Shown in pieces: positions 1 through 6,882 of a stretch of 14,287 nt of DNA. The translations under genes were made by a program, and so were the position numbers. The first letter of the stretch is position 1. Each line of letters begins with the position of its first letter. This stretch comes from Candidatus Bathyarchaeota archaeon. GTDB lineage: Archaea; Thermoproteota; Bathyarchaeia; TCS64. Where the stretch lies: assembly GCA_937877765.1 (NCBI GenBank), contig CALGBN010000248.1, positions 1 through 14,287 of the forward strand. Reading direction: 5' to 3'. The notes below the pieces were generated by a model. That model saw only the letters and a program-made list of their open reading frames with translations, made no database searches and was not told where the DNA came from.

Positions 1-1
1 C

Positions 2-1000
2 TACAAAATAGAGCAGAGGTTTCCCCACTCGGAGATAGTGGTTGTAACGGTTGATGAAGGGATACCAGGCTACTCAGAAGAAGCGCCAGCGCTCGTCGAA
101 AAGCACTGCAGAAGGCTTGGAGTGGAGTTCGTAAAAGGCTCCTACAAGCAGATGTTTGGATATGGCTTGTGGGAGGTTGTGGAAAAGGCTCGGTCGGAGC
201 TTGGGCCCTGCTCCTTCTGCGGAGTGCTTAGGCGAAGAGCGCTGAACCTCATGGCTAGGGAGGTAGATGCCGACAAGCTAGCCGTGGCGCATACCCTAGA
301 CGACGAAGTACAAACTCTCCTCATCAACGTAATACATGGAAACATTTTGCAAAACCTCGTAAACAAGCCAGTGGTTGTAGATCCTGAGAGGAGGCTTGTT
401 CCCAGAATAAAGCCCCTCTGCTTGGTTCCTGAAAGGGAAACCACGCTCTACGCATACTTGTCAAACATAGAGTTTCAGGAGAGAGATGAAGTTGACGAGA
501 GAGAATATATTGAACTCGTTTGGAGAAAAACTGCTGCTTTATTCATTGCCTCCCTCAAAATAGGAGGGATAGTGTCTAAAGCCTCTTCTGAAACAATATC
601 CCTTCTGGAAGAGTACGGTTACAACATGGGTATAGCATTCCAAATATATGATGACATATTGGGGGTTATAGCCGATGAGAAGAAGCTGGGTAAACCCTTA
701 TACAGCGATATAAGAGAGGGGAAGAAGACTATTATAGTAATACACGCGCTAAGCAAGGCTAATGCGGAAGATAGGGAAATACTGCTCTCAGCTTTAGGTA
801 AACGAGATGCAACTATAAGAGAGCTTGCCTCAGCGGTAGAAGTTCTACGGAGAACCGGATCTATAGATTATGCTAGGAGAAAGGCTACATATTATGCTAA
901 GAATGCTATTAGCAAATTAAACAAGATTAAATCTCATGACGAAGAAGCGCTCGAAATGCTTAGAGAGCTGGCGTTGTTTGTTGTTGAAAGAGAGTTTTAA
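2..1000 (+). CDS. Chimeric frame: Ncs6/TtuA tRNA 2-thiolation protein (middle part) joined to geranylgeranyl diphosphate synthase (C-terminal half)
   Basis: The frame is open from base 2, so the GTG at 38 is internal and the 5' end is missing. Numbering from that GTG, residues 1-147 match the TtuA/Ncs6 tRNA-thiolase family: TVDEG, the CSFCG pair (C58, C61) that ligates the Fe-S cluster in this family, AVAHTLDDEVQ, and VPRIKPL followed by PERE. From about residue 148 the protein is instead the C-terminal half of a trans-prenyl diphosphate synthase: KTAALF (164-169), FQIYDDILG (second Asp-rich motif, 201-209), and SDIREGKKT (223-231). The thiolase half stops just before the expected third cluster cysteine (usually in ECPY), and the synthase half lacks its first DDxxD motif. 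Neither half should work as drawn. The synthase half fits the DUF2118-gltX genes downstream. An assembly chimera is much likelier than a real fusion gene. Confidence 0.85.
   Translation, partial: YKIEQRFPHSEIVVVTVDEGIPGYSEEAPALVEKHCRRLGVEFVKGSYKQMFGYGLWEVVEKARSELGPCSFCGVLRRRALNLMAREVDADKLAVAHTLDDEVQTLLINVIHGNILQNLVNKPVVVDPERRLVPRIKPLCLVPERETTLYAYLSNIEFQERDEVDEREYIELVWRKTAALFIASLKIGGIVSKASSETISLLEEYGYNMGIAFQIYDDILGVIADEKKLGKPLYSDIREGKKTIIVIHALSKANAEDREILLSALGKRDATIRELASAVEVLRRTGSIDYARRKATYYAKNAISKLNKIKSHDEEALEMLRELALFVVEREF
467..481 (+). other. Probable chimeric junction at a 15-base microhomology
   Basis: Codons for IEFQE sit exactly where the thiolase would continue with E-C-P-Y and where archaeal GGPP synthases carry a D-I-x-F-x-x-R-x-x-V segment. 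Both parent genes could plausibly encode IEFQE, which would let an assembler or a chimeric molecule switch here. Composition changes at the same place: bases 181-240 are 38/60 GC, while 721-780 are 24/60 GC. Confidence 0.7.
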
Positions 1001-1021
1001 AGATCCTAGTGAGTGAGCATA

Positions 1022-1573
1022 ATGAAGTACTTAGACGTCTATTCTTTTCCCAAAATATTCATAGAACATGAGAACCTGCATTCCGGGAATAGAAGAGTAG
1101 TAGTGTTAGACGGTGAAGACATTATAGAACTCGTAAATATTAGAGACTTCCATCCCAAGGGGAAAGCTAGGTTTTTCCTTCAAGAAGTATATGAAGACGC
1201 TTTAAATCAAATAATAGACTTGGAGAGACGTGTAGTTAAGTTATCATTTATCGTATACGTGCCCTGGCATGGAAAATACATGCTAATCGAGAGAGGCACT
1301 GAGTTAGATATAATCGAGGTGAGCGGGAAGCAGGTTTTTCTTCTCGTTAGAGAAGGGGACTTGATACACTTTAACGATAAGATTGCAACTATTATTACAG
1401 GCAAAAGGGAGGCGAGAACTTTTAGAAGCCCCGCTAATGGAGTAATAGTATATATCAGTAGGATACTGGATATTACTACTAGAGATGTTTACATAGTATT
1501 AGTAGCAGAGGAAGGTGATGTACGTGCTTTCGAAGGACGTGGAAAGAATAATACTGAAGCATGCATTAATTAA
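1022..1573 (+). CDS. DUF2118-like archaeal protein with a lipoyl/biotinyl-like C-terminal fold
   Basis: This is a conserved archaeal protein of unknown function, about 183 residues from the ATG. It resembles the DUF2118 family described mainly from Crenarchaeota. The C-terminal part, with EGDLIHFNDKIATI followed by RSPANGVIVYI, has the two-hammerhead pattern of a biotinyl/lipoyl-like beta-barrel. The usual modified lysine turn is not evident, so this looks like a fold similarity and not a carrier domain. I prefer ATG 1022 over GTG 1013 because a GTGAG-type Shine-Dalgarno stretch (1009-1016) precedes it. It lies 21 nt behind the GGPP-synthase stop and overlaps the start of gltX by about 56 nt, so the three are probably co-transcribed. 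No reaction can be assigned. Confidence 0.75.
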   Translation: MKYLDVYSFPKIFIEHENLHSGNRRVVVLDGEDIIELVNIRDFHPKGKARFFLQEVYEDALNQIIDLERRVVKLSFIVYVPWHGKYMLIERGTELDIIEVSGKQVFLLVREGDLIHFNDKIATIITGKREARTFRSPANGVIVYISRILDITTRDVYIVLVAEEGDVRAFEGRGKNNTEACIN

Positions 1574-3278
1574 TGCCATAAAGCATGATGGGAAAGCTAT
1601 TCTAAAACCTGTTATCAGCAAAGTTATTGGTGAGAGACCAGACCTTAGGAGCTCGGTTAAGGAAGTATATGAGCTCACCTCTAAGATTATAGAGTATGTA
1701 AACTCCCTCTCCCCTACGGAACAGAGGAGGAAGCTAGCAGAATACTCAATAACTGTTGAAGAATTGGAGAAAAGAGAGGTTGAAGTAAAAGAGCTTCCCC
1801 CTCTTCCCAATGCAGAAAAGTATAAAGTAGTGAGAACAAGATTTGCTCCAAACCCAGATTTCGTTCTAACTCTTGGAAATGCTAGGCCCGCTGTACTGAG
1901 CTACGAGTACGCTGTTAAGTATAATGGCAACTTTATTCTGAGATTCGAGGACACCGACCCCAAGACAAAGCCTCCTATTCTTGAAGCATATAATTTAATA
2001 AGAGAGGACCTTAAGTGGCTTGGTATAAAATGGGATCTAGAGGTAATACAATCCAAAAGAATGGAGATATACTACGAGTACGCCGAGAAATTAATAGAGC
2101 TTAGAGGGGCATACGTTTGTACATGTAGTAGAAAGGAATTCAAAGCTTTAAGGGACTCTATGAAACCTTGTCCTCACAGAGAGCACACTGTCAGTGAAAA
2201 CAAGGCACTCTGGAACCGTATGTTGATGAGTGACTTCAATGAGGGGGAAGCCGTACTTAGAGTGAAGACTGATTTAAATCATCCCGATCCATCTATTAGA
2301 GATTGGGTAGCTTTCAGAATAATCGATACCGAGAGACATCCCCATCCGCTCACGGGATCAAAGTATGTTGTTTGGCCAACATATAATTTTGCATGTGGAA
2401 TTGATGACCACTTACTTGAAATAACTCACATACTCAGAGCTAAAGAGCACGTTCAGAACACTGTTAAGCAAACATACTTGTACAAGCATTTTAGCTGGAA
2501 CTATCCAACTGCAATACACTTCGGGAGACTAAAGTTTTCAGACTTCATCTTAAGTAAATCTAAAATTAGAAGATTCCTAGAGGAAAATCCCCAAGAATTT
2601 GAGGGCTATGACGATGTTAGATTTGGAACGCTGAGAGCTTTAAGGAGGAGGGGGATTCAGCCTGAAGCTATTAGGCAGATAATGATAGAGGTTGGAATAA
2701 AGCCTAGCGAAGCAACGATCAGTATGAAGAACATTGCAGCTGCGAACAGGAAGCTTCTGGATCCAATAGCCCCTAGACTAATGTTCGTTGAGAGTCCCGT
2801 AAAGGTACTTGTTAAAAACTTGGATTCTATAAGAGCGAATATACCTCTACATCCGTCAAATACTAGTTTAGGGTCGAGGAGTTATGTTTTAGAAAAGATA
2901 AATGGAACACTAGAACTATACATATCATTTAATGATGTCCCCTTATTTAAGGAGAATAAACTAGTTAGACTTATGGGACTAATGAACGTTGCTCCGATTA
3001 GAGTATCTGAAGATGTTGTAGTGGTGGAGTTTAAGGGAGTGGATGTGCATGAAGCGAGGAAAGCGGGAGCTCCAATAATCCAATGGTGTCCCCCCGGCTC
3101 TCTTAAAGCTATTATTAAAAAACCTGAAGGCCTTGTTCTTAGAGAGATAAATGGGATCATAGAGCCCTATGTGGAAAAAATTGGAGTGGATAGTGTTGTT
3201 CAGCTAATAAGATTTGGCTTTGCTAGGATAGAAAAATACGATAACGGGGCAGTTATCATATACTATGGTCACAATTAA
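1518..3278 (+). CDS. gltX: Glutamyl-tRNA synthetase, archaeal (non-discriminating-type) GluRS
   Basis: It charges tRNA-Glu with glutamate, and in many archaea also tRNA-Gln, which is then amidated. The protein is about 586 residues, full family length, with the archaeal N-terminal extension (about 1-100). Numbering from GTG 1515: class I signature region RFAPNPDFVLTLGNARPA (109-126); RFEDTDP (143-149); a putative zinc site, CTC at 202-204 with CPH at 219-221; KMSKS equivalent LSKSK (346-350); then the beta-barrel anticodon-binding part. One oddity: the HIGH-like motif reads TLGN, with Thr119 where His is normal. ATG 1518 is chosen because GAGGAAGG lies directly upstream; GTG 1515 and GTG 1524 are alternatives. 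Nearly all Arg codons are AGA/AGG, with one CGT seen at about 2217. The start is buried in the DUF2118 gene. Confidence 0.95.
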   Translation: MYVLSKDVERIILKHALINAIKHDGKAILKPVISKVIGERPDLRSSVKEVYELTSKIIEYVNSLSPTEQRRKLAEYSITVEELEKREVEVKELPPLPNAEKYKVVRTRFAPNPDFVLTLGNARPAVLSYEYAVKYNGNFILRFEDTDPKTKPPILEAYNLIREDLKWLGIKWDLEVIQSKRMEIYYEYAEKLIELRGAYVCTCSRKEFKALRDSMKPCPHREHTVSENKALWNRMLMSDFNEGEAVLRVKTDLNHPDPSIRDWVAFRIIDTERHPHPLTGSKYVVWPTYNFACGIDDHLLEITHILRAKEHVQNTVKQTYLYKHFSWNYPTAIHFGRLKFSDFILSKSKIRRFLEENPQEFEGYDDVRFGTLRALRRRGIQPEAIRQIMIEVGIKPSEATISMKNIAAANRKLLDPIAPRLMFVESPVKVLVKNLDSIRANIPLHPSNTSLGSRSYVLEKINGTLELYISFNDVPLFKENKLVRLMGLMNVAPIRVSEDVVVVEFKGVDVHEARKAGAPIIQWCPPGSLKAIIKKPEGLVLREINGIIEPYVEKIGVDSVVQLIRFGFARIEKYDNGAVIIYYGHN

Positions 3279-3548
3279 AGTCAAGCTCCTCTCTAAAGGC
3301 CTTAATTAAACATTACTCTAATGAGGGTGATGATCGCTTCGGCATTTTAAATCTTAAATCTAAACATTTTGATTCGAATAATGCAATTAGGATCTTTAGA
3401 AAAGCATTAAGGTATCCGTCATAACCAACATGAACATTAGCCAATATATTTCACTAACAATAATTACATTCCTATCCGCCATCTCTAACTTTAAATACTT
3501 CTCCTAATATATCAAGAAATCGCATGACGATGAAATGTTTGAGGATGA
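3279..3548. other. AT-rich intergenic gap, possible second assembly junction
   Basis: There is no supportable gene here. The stretch holds the end of the gltX unit and, at its right end, the TATA box of the ribosomal-protein cluster. No tRNA fold or inverted repeat was seen. Arg codon choice differs between the two sides: nearly pure AGR to the left, mixed AGR/CGN from S28e onward. A join of two source genomes could therefore lie here or early in the L7Ae gene. That is inference only. Confidence 0.5.
3490..3497 (+). promoter_or_regulatory. TATA box of the L7Ae-S28e-L24e cluster
   Basis: TTTAAATA preceded by an A-rich BRE-like stretch, about 60 nt before the L7Ae ATG. It predicts a transcript start near 3520 and a leader of about 35 nt. 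That leader carries GAGG (3541-3544), so this cluster appears to use a leadered, Shine-Dalgarno-assisted mRNA. Confidence 0.6.
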
Positions 3549-3554
3549 GTGGAG

Positions 3555-3929
3555 ATGTCAAAACCATTTTACGTGAGATTTGAAGTTCCCCCTGAACTGG
3601 CTGAAAGAGCATACGAAGCGTTGAAGAAAGCTAGGGAATCTGGTGGAAAAGTTAAGAAGGGTACTAATGAGACAACGAAAGCTGTTGAAAGAGGGCTAGC
3701 AAAACTAGTGTTGATAGCTGAGGATGTCGATCCCCCTGAAGTAGTTGCACATTTACCGCTACTATGTGAAGAGAGGAAGGCAACATTCGTGTATATTCCA
3801 ACAAAAGGTAACATCGGAGAAGCATTAGGAATCAGCGTTGGCTCATCAGCAGCAGCCATCGAGGAGTCCGGTGACGCCGAGAACCTTATCGCTGAGATTG
3901 TCTCAAAAGTAAACGAGTTAGTGAAGTAA
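3555..3929 (+). CDS. rpl7ae: Ribosomal protein L7Ae (eL8; kink-turn binding)
   Basis: This large-subunit protein also binds kink-turns in archaeal box C/D and H/ACA guide RNPs and in RNase P. Family hallmarks run through the whole chain: [14 protein letters not shown], the RNA-contacting core, then [14 protein letters not shown] and [10 protein letters not shown]. About 124 residues from ATG 3555, normal family length. That start is preferred over GTG 3549 because [12 protein letters not shown] is the usual archaeal N-terminus. It is first in the cluster, with its TAA one base before the S28e ATG. The C-terminal part ([13 protein letters not shown] onward) is less typical of crenarchaeal homologues than the N-terminal part. 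All five Arg codons are AGA/AGG, as in the genes to the left. Confidence 0.95.
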   Translation: MSKPFYVRFEVPPELAERAYEALKKARESGGKVKKGTNETTKAVERGLAKLVLIAEDVDPPEVVAHLPLLCEERKATFVYIPTKGNIGEALGISVGSSAAAIEESGDAENLIAEIVSKVNELVK

Positions 3930-3930
3930 A

Positions 3931-4143
3931 ATGAGTCAAGACTCTGATCTTCTTACGCCATCAACCGTTATCCAGATACTGGGTAGAACCGGGTTAACCG
4001 GTGAGGTTATGCAAGTGAGAGTCAGGATTGACGACGGCAGAGACAAAGGACGTATTATCACACGCAACGTCAAGGGACCAGTAAGAATAGATGACATTCT
4101 ACTGCTACGCGAGACTGAGCGTGAGGCGAGGAAGATCCGATAG
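3931..4143 (+). CDS. rps28e: Ribosomal protein S28e (eS28)
   Basis: A small-subunit OB-fold protein near the mRNA exit channel, found in archaea and eukaryotes. The 70-residue length and the sequence pattern fit the family: [38 protein letters not shown], and the C-terminal [13 protein letters not shown] lies one nucleotide after the L7Ae stop, so translation is probably coupled. From this gene rightward Arg codons are mixed (about five CGN of eleven), unlike gltX. Confidence 0.95.
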   Translation: MSQDSDLLTPSTVIQILGRTGLTGEVMQVRVRIDDGRDKGRIITRNVKGPVRIDDILLLRETEREARKIR

Positions 4144-4150
4144 GTGAACC

Positions 4151-4345
4151 ATGATGCCAGATGTCCACAAGTGTAGTTTCTGCGGAACTGAGATAGCGCC
4201 AGGTACGGGGATGAATTTCGTCCGCCGTGACGGCAGGGTTCTCAGGTTTTGTTCTAACAAGTGCAAGAAGAGTGCAATTGACCTCAAGCGTGATCCACGT
4301 AAGTTTAAGTGGACCGAGGCTTGGAGTCTAAGACAGAGAAGATAA
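4151..4345 (+). CDS. rpl24e: Ribosomal protein L24e (eL24), zinc-binding
   Basis: A short archaeal large-subunit protein of 64 residues. The zinc site is CSFC (C8, C11) and CSNKC (C34, C38), with the typical [17 protein letters not shown] core and [12 protein letters not shown] near the C-terminus. GGTGA (4143-4147) lies upstream. ATG 4154 has the better Shine-Dalgarno spacing, so the true protein may be one residue shorter. It ends the r-protein cluster and is followed by a T-rich stretch. Confidence 0.95.
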   Translation: MMPDVHKCSFCGTEIAPGTGMNFVRRDGRVLRFCSNKCKKSAIDLKRDPRKFKWTEAWSLRQRR

Positions 4346-4363
4346 TCCTACTCTAAAATTATC

Positions 4364-4377
4364 TTATTTTATTTTTT
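4364..4377 (+). terminator. T-rich archaeal terminator after L24e
   Basis: A T-rich run ending in six consecutive T, about 20 nt past the L24e stop, with no stem-loop. This is typical of archaeal intrinsic termination. Confidence 0.5.
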
Positions 4378-4439
4378 ACATAACCAGTACACACTATTGT
4401 TATCACGGTTTAGATGATTTACCATATGCTATAGGTAAT

Positions 4440-4448
4440 GCATATATC
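4440..4448 (+). promoter_or_regulatory. TATA-like box for the small putative zinc protein gene
   Basis: GCATATATC lies about 37 nt upstream of ATG 4481, inside the 135-bp gap after L24e. It would give a leader of roughly 10 nt. Confidence 0.4.
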
Positions 4449-4480
4449 CCCCTTTGCGATCATGATCTTCACGGGGAAAA

Positions 4481-4768
4481 ATGAGCTTAAACATCCCCGA
4501 ACACCTGAAAAAATACTGCATTCTCTCAGATGATGGCACTATAATAGATCGATTCAAGTGTCCTGTATCCGGCTGTGAATTCAAGACTCGTCTTGGTCCG
4601 GGTGCTGTCCGTATGCATATTCTGATAAAAGCCGATCCAAAAAATGAGACTCGGTATAGTCCTGATCATGAAGAATACTTCAAACAATATGAATCAGAGC
4701 TAACGCCAGACACGGTACGTGACCTCGCGAAAGTCCCATATAGACCAGTGTCTTACAAGAAAGAGTAA
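4481..4768 (+). CDS. Small conserved-looking protein with degenerate C2H2-type zinc motif
   Basis: I do not recognise this 95-residue protein. It has a putative metal site C27-x4-C32-x13-H46, with a second candidate His at H63. The CPVSGC knuckle and downstream RMHI resemble a C2H2 finger, except that the last spacing (16) is too long for a classic finger. The rest is polar, with many Asp, Glu and Lys and no membrane segment. It sits alone between the r-protein cluster and ndk, with its own TATA-like box and a T-rich end. Its place next to translation genes suggests nucleic-acid or ribosome association, but that is only inference. Codon use resembles its neighbours. Confidence 0.7.
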   Translation: MSLNIPEHLKKYCILSDDGTIIDRFKCPVSGCEFKTRLGPGAVRMHILIKADPKNETRYSPDHEEYFKQYESELTPDTVRDLAKVPYRPVSYKKE

Positions 4769-4770
4769 TC

Positions 4771-4785
4771 TTCTCTATCTTTTTT
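4771..4785 (+). terminator. T-rich terminator after the small putative zinc protein gene
   Basis: A pyrimidine-rich stretch ending in six T just after the stop at 4768, without a hairpin. It fits archaeal oligo-T termination. Confidence 0.45.
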
Positions 4786-4796
4786 CATAGTCAAAG

Positions 4797-4803
4797 CTTT
4801 AAG
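4797..4803 (+). promoter_or_regulatory. TATA-like box of ndk
   Basis: CTTTAAG is centred 27 nt before ATG 4827. This puts the transcript start at or next to the start codon (leaderless mRNA) and supports ATG 4827 over the upstream GTG 4812. Confidence 0.5.
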
Positions 4804-4826
4804 CCCGCTGTGTGTTTCGTCTAGCC

Positions 4827-5321
4827 ATGTATCAAGAGACACTAGTAATCTTGAAGCCTGATGCCTTGGAGCAGAACAAGGCTGGCAGTATAATCAAATA
4901 TTATGAGGACGCCGGGTTGAAAATACTCGACATGCGGTTTTACAAGAAAGTAGAATTAGACCATTTACGGAAACACTACCCAGACTCAATGGCATTATCC
5001 ATCGGAAAGAAAGCAAAAGCAGCTGTACCAAGCATCAAAGACCCAGAAGCACACGGCATGAAGGTGCTCACCGCATTACGTAACTACTTCAGCCGTGGAC
5101 CAGTACTCGCAATAAAACTAGGTGGAGAGGACGCTATCAAAGAAGTGAGACGAATCACAGGATATACAGATCCATCAACCGCTGAGAAAGGTACCATCAG
5201 AGGTGATCTTGGTATTGACTCAATTGCAAAGAGTACCGATGAGGGTCGCGCTGTAGAAAATCTTGTCCACGCCTCTGGTAACCCGGAGGAAGCAGAAGCC
5301 GAGCTAAAGCTCTGGCTTTAA
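4827..5321 (+). CDS. ndk: Nucleoside diphosphate kinase
   Basis: It transfers the gamma-phosphate between NTPs and NDPs through a phosphohistidine. About 164 residues from ATG 4827. Family marks: ETLVILKPDALEQ at the N-terminus, the Kpn-loop/ATP region, GYTDPSTAEKGTIRGDLG, and the catalytic NLVHASGN with the active His at about residue 148. Two departures: the usual Asp after HAS is Gly, and there is an archaeal-style insertion of roughly 15 residues after KHYPDSMA. The start is set by the leaderless-type promoter spacing and by MYQETLVILKPD. The gene often follows L24e in archaea, as here. Its stop directly abuts the stop of the convergent ino1 gene. Confidence 0.93.
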   Translation: MYQETLVILKPDALEQNKAGSIIKYYEDAGLKILDMRFYKKVELDHLRKHYPDSMALSIGKKAKAAVPSIKDPEAHGMKVLTALRNYFSRGPVLAIKLGGEDAIKEVRRITGYTDPSTAEKGTIRGDLGIDSIAKSTDEGRAVENLVHASGNPEEAEAELKLWL

Positions 5322-6392
5322 CTATCTTTCTCTTTTTCCCTCGATGAAATCTTCGACCCATCTATGTGCTTCATCATCAGGCACCTGTACTGGTGGATGC
5401 TTGAAGCTATAGCTGCTTATTCCCAGTAATTGTCCGCTGATGCCTCTATCTAGGGCGATCTTTGTCGCACGGATAGCGTCAATGACTACTCCAGCGCTGT
5501 TAGGGCTATCGTTTACTACTAGTTTTGCATCCAAGGTGATAGGCAGGTTTCCGAAGCTATGGCTGTTTATTCTGATGTAACAGACTTTATGGTCTTCCAA
5601 GAATGGGACATAGTCGCTTGGACCGATCCTTGTTGGAACCTTGTATGGGATGAGACTTTGAACCGCCTCTGTTTTGCTTACACGCTTTGTTTGGAGCCTG
5701 TTTTCGACTGTCATGTTCTCAAAGTCTGTGTTTCCACCGATGTTCAACTGGTATGTGGAATCAAGTACAACTCCACGATCATAGAAGAGTCTCGATACTA
5801 CCCTGTGAAGAATTGTTGCACCTACTTGACTCTTGATGTCGTCTCCAGCCACTGGTAGACCAGCGTCCTCGAACTTTTTTGCCCATTCTGGTCTGCTTGC
5901 GATAAACTCTGGGATACAGTTTACAAACGCACATCCAGCGTCCAATGCACACTGAGCATAGTATTCTGTCGCCTTGGCGCTACCGACTGGAAGATAGTTG
6001 ACTAGCATATCCGCTTTAGTGTCTTTGAGTACCTGTGTTACATCAACTGGCTCAATAGATTTGTCTGCTCGGAAGCTCTCATACATATGTGGCGCAACGC
6101 CATCCATAATTGGACCTGCTTGAACAATAACTCCGGTTTTCGGTACATCTGAGAACTTTGCGACATTGTTCGGAGGCGCCCACATAGCCTCTGATAGATC
6201 TTTACCGATTTTCTCTTTGTTTACCTCGAAGGCTGCTACAAATTCGACGTCACTAATGTGATAGTCTCCGAAGTATGCATGCATAACACCGGGGATTACC
6301 TCGTCTCTTTTCGCGTCCTTATAGTACTCGACACCTTGGATCAGGGCTGATGCGCAGTTCCCAACGCCAGCGATAGCGACTCTAATGCCCAT
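5322..6392 (-). CDS. ino1: Inositol-3-phosphate (myo-inositol-1-phosphate) synthase
   Basis: It converts glucose 6-phosphate to inositol 3-phosphate using bound NAD, supplying inositol for archaetidylinositol lipids or di-inositol-phosphate solutes. The 356-residue length fits the short prokaryotic class. Visible signatures are the N-terminal Rossmann loop AGVGNCASAL, GVIVQAGPIMDGV, NYLPVGSAKATEYYA, CIPEFIAS, the catalytic AGDDIKSQVGAT, NIGGNTDF, and SYSFKHPP near the C-terminus. Start ATG 6392 gives MGIRVAIAGVG, the expected beginning. A possible TATA (CTTTTAGG, about 6432-6439) lies about 43 nt upstream. The gene is monocistronic-looking and convergent with ndk, with no spacer. Confidence 0.95.
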   Translation of the reverse strand: MGIRVAIAGVGNCASALIQGVEYYKDAKRDEVIPGVMHAYFGDYHISDVEFVAAFEVNKEKIGKDLSEAMWAPPNNVAKFSDVPKTGVIVQAGPIMDGVAPHMYESFRADKSIEPVDVTQVLKDTKADMLVNYLPVGSAKATEYYAQCALDAGCAFVNCIPEFIASRPEWAKKFEDAGLPVAGDDIKSQVGATILHRVVSRLFYDRGVVLDSTYQLNIGGNTDFENMTVENRLQTKRVSKTEAVQSLIPYKVPTRIGPSDYVPFLEDHKVCYIRINSHSFGNLPITLDAKLVVNDSPNSAGVVIDAIRATKIALDRGISGQLLGISSYSFKHPPVQVPDDEAHRWVEDFIEGKRER

Positions 6393-6448
6393 TTATTCAC
6401 TGTCCTAAACAAAAGATGTCCCTTCCCAGACCCTAAAAGGCTTTCCGC

Positions 6449-6844
6449 CTACATCCACCTATGTATATACTGATTATCTTCCTCGATGAGTCGAGTCATG
6501 AGTTTCACCGTCTGTGATGGTGTTAGTCTACATTGTAAGCCATCAAGAAAACGTAGTTTACTATATGGACGTTCAAGCTTCATTACCCTACCCCACTTAA
6601 CCTCTACCTGAGCCGGATAATTTCTACCTGATGACAGGAATGCATAGGGGTCTAGGTTTAGTTGTGATTTTCTTGTGGCTGTGAATGGCCCATATAGGGT
6701 TCCTGTGTTTAGGTTGATGAGGAATACGGGGTCTCCTTTCCGTATCTTCTGTACTTTTTCCCAGTGTTTGTAAGTGTTTCCGAATAAGGCTTTCTGGAAG
6801 CACTCGTCCATTGTCTGGTTGCTGCAGTAGAAGATGTAGCTCAC
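6449..6844 (-). CDS. Stand-alone DCD (Development and Cell Death) domain protein
   Basis: All 131 residues match the pattern of the DCD domain (Pfam Dev_Cell_Death), which I know mainly from plant stress and cell-death proteins. In order: FYCSNQTMDECFQKALFG (5-22), where plants have F-x-C-x-x-x-T-x-x-E-C ending in LFG; DPVFLINLNTGTLYGPFTA (38-56), the loop usually reading P-L-F-L-F-N-Y; NLDPYAF (63-69), usually N-I-D-P-x-A-W; YPAQVEV (76-82); and the helix LTPSQTVKLMTRL. DCD is thought to relate to PUA/EVE/YTH-like RNA- or ligand-binding barrels, so nucleic-acid binding is possible but unproven. Start is GTG 6844; no upstream in-frame ATG exists before a stop. A TATA-like box is centred 27 nt upstream. 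It follows the toroid gene by 38 bp on the same strand. Confidence 0.8.
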   Translation of the reverse strand: MSYIFYCSNQTMDECFQKALFGNTYKHWEKVQKIRKGDPVFLINLNTGTLYGPFTATRKSQLNLDPYAFLSSGRNYPAQVEVKWGRVMKLERPYSKLRFLDGLQCRLTPSQTVKLMTRLIEEDNQYIHRWM

Positions 6845-6866
6845 AATATCTGGTTCTTCTTTCTCA

Positions 6867-6876
6867 CTTATTAATT
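6867..6876 (-). promoter_or_regulatory. TATA-like box of the DCD gene
   Basis: On the minus strand AATTAATAAG is centred about 27 nt before GTG 6844, in the 38-bp gap after the toroid gene. This is the spacing seen at other probable leaderless starts here. Confidence 0.4.
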
Positions 6877-6882
6877 GTCATT

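Noticed and set aside
38..1000. A novel bifunctional tRNA-thiolase/prenyl synthase fusion enzyme
   Set aside because: Both partners are truncated inside their catalytic domains and the join lies at a microhomology with a composition jump, so an assembly chimera explains it better.
3327..3333. GTGATGA resembling box C of an archaeal C/D guide RNA in the 3279-3548 gap
   Set aside because: No box D (CTGA) or D'/C' pair at the expected distance downstream, so no C/D RNA can be supported.
5559..5858. 99-codon open frame on the plus strand inside ino1
   Set aside because: It is antisense to a strongly conserved enzyme, has no family resemblance, and has no promoter or Shine-Dalgarno.
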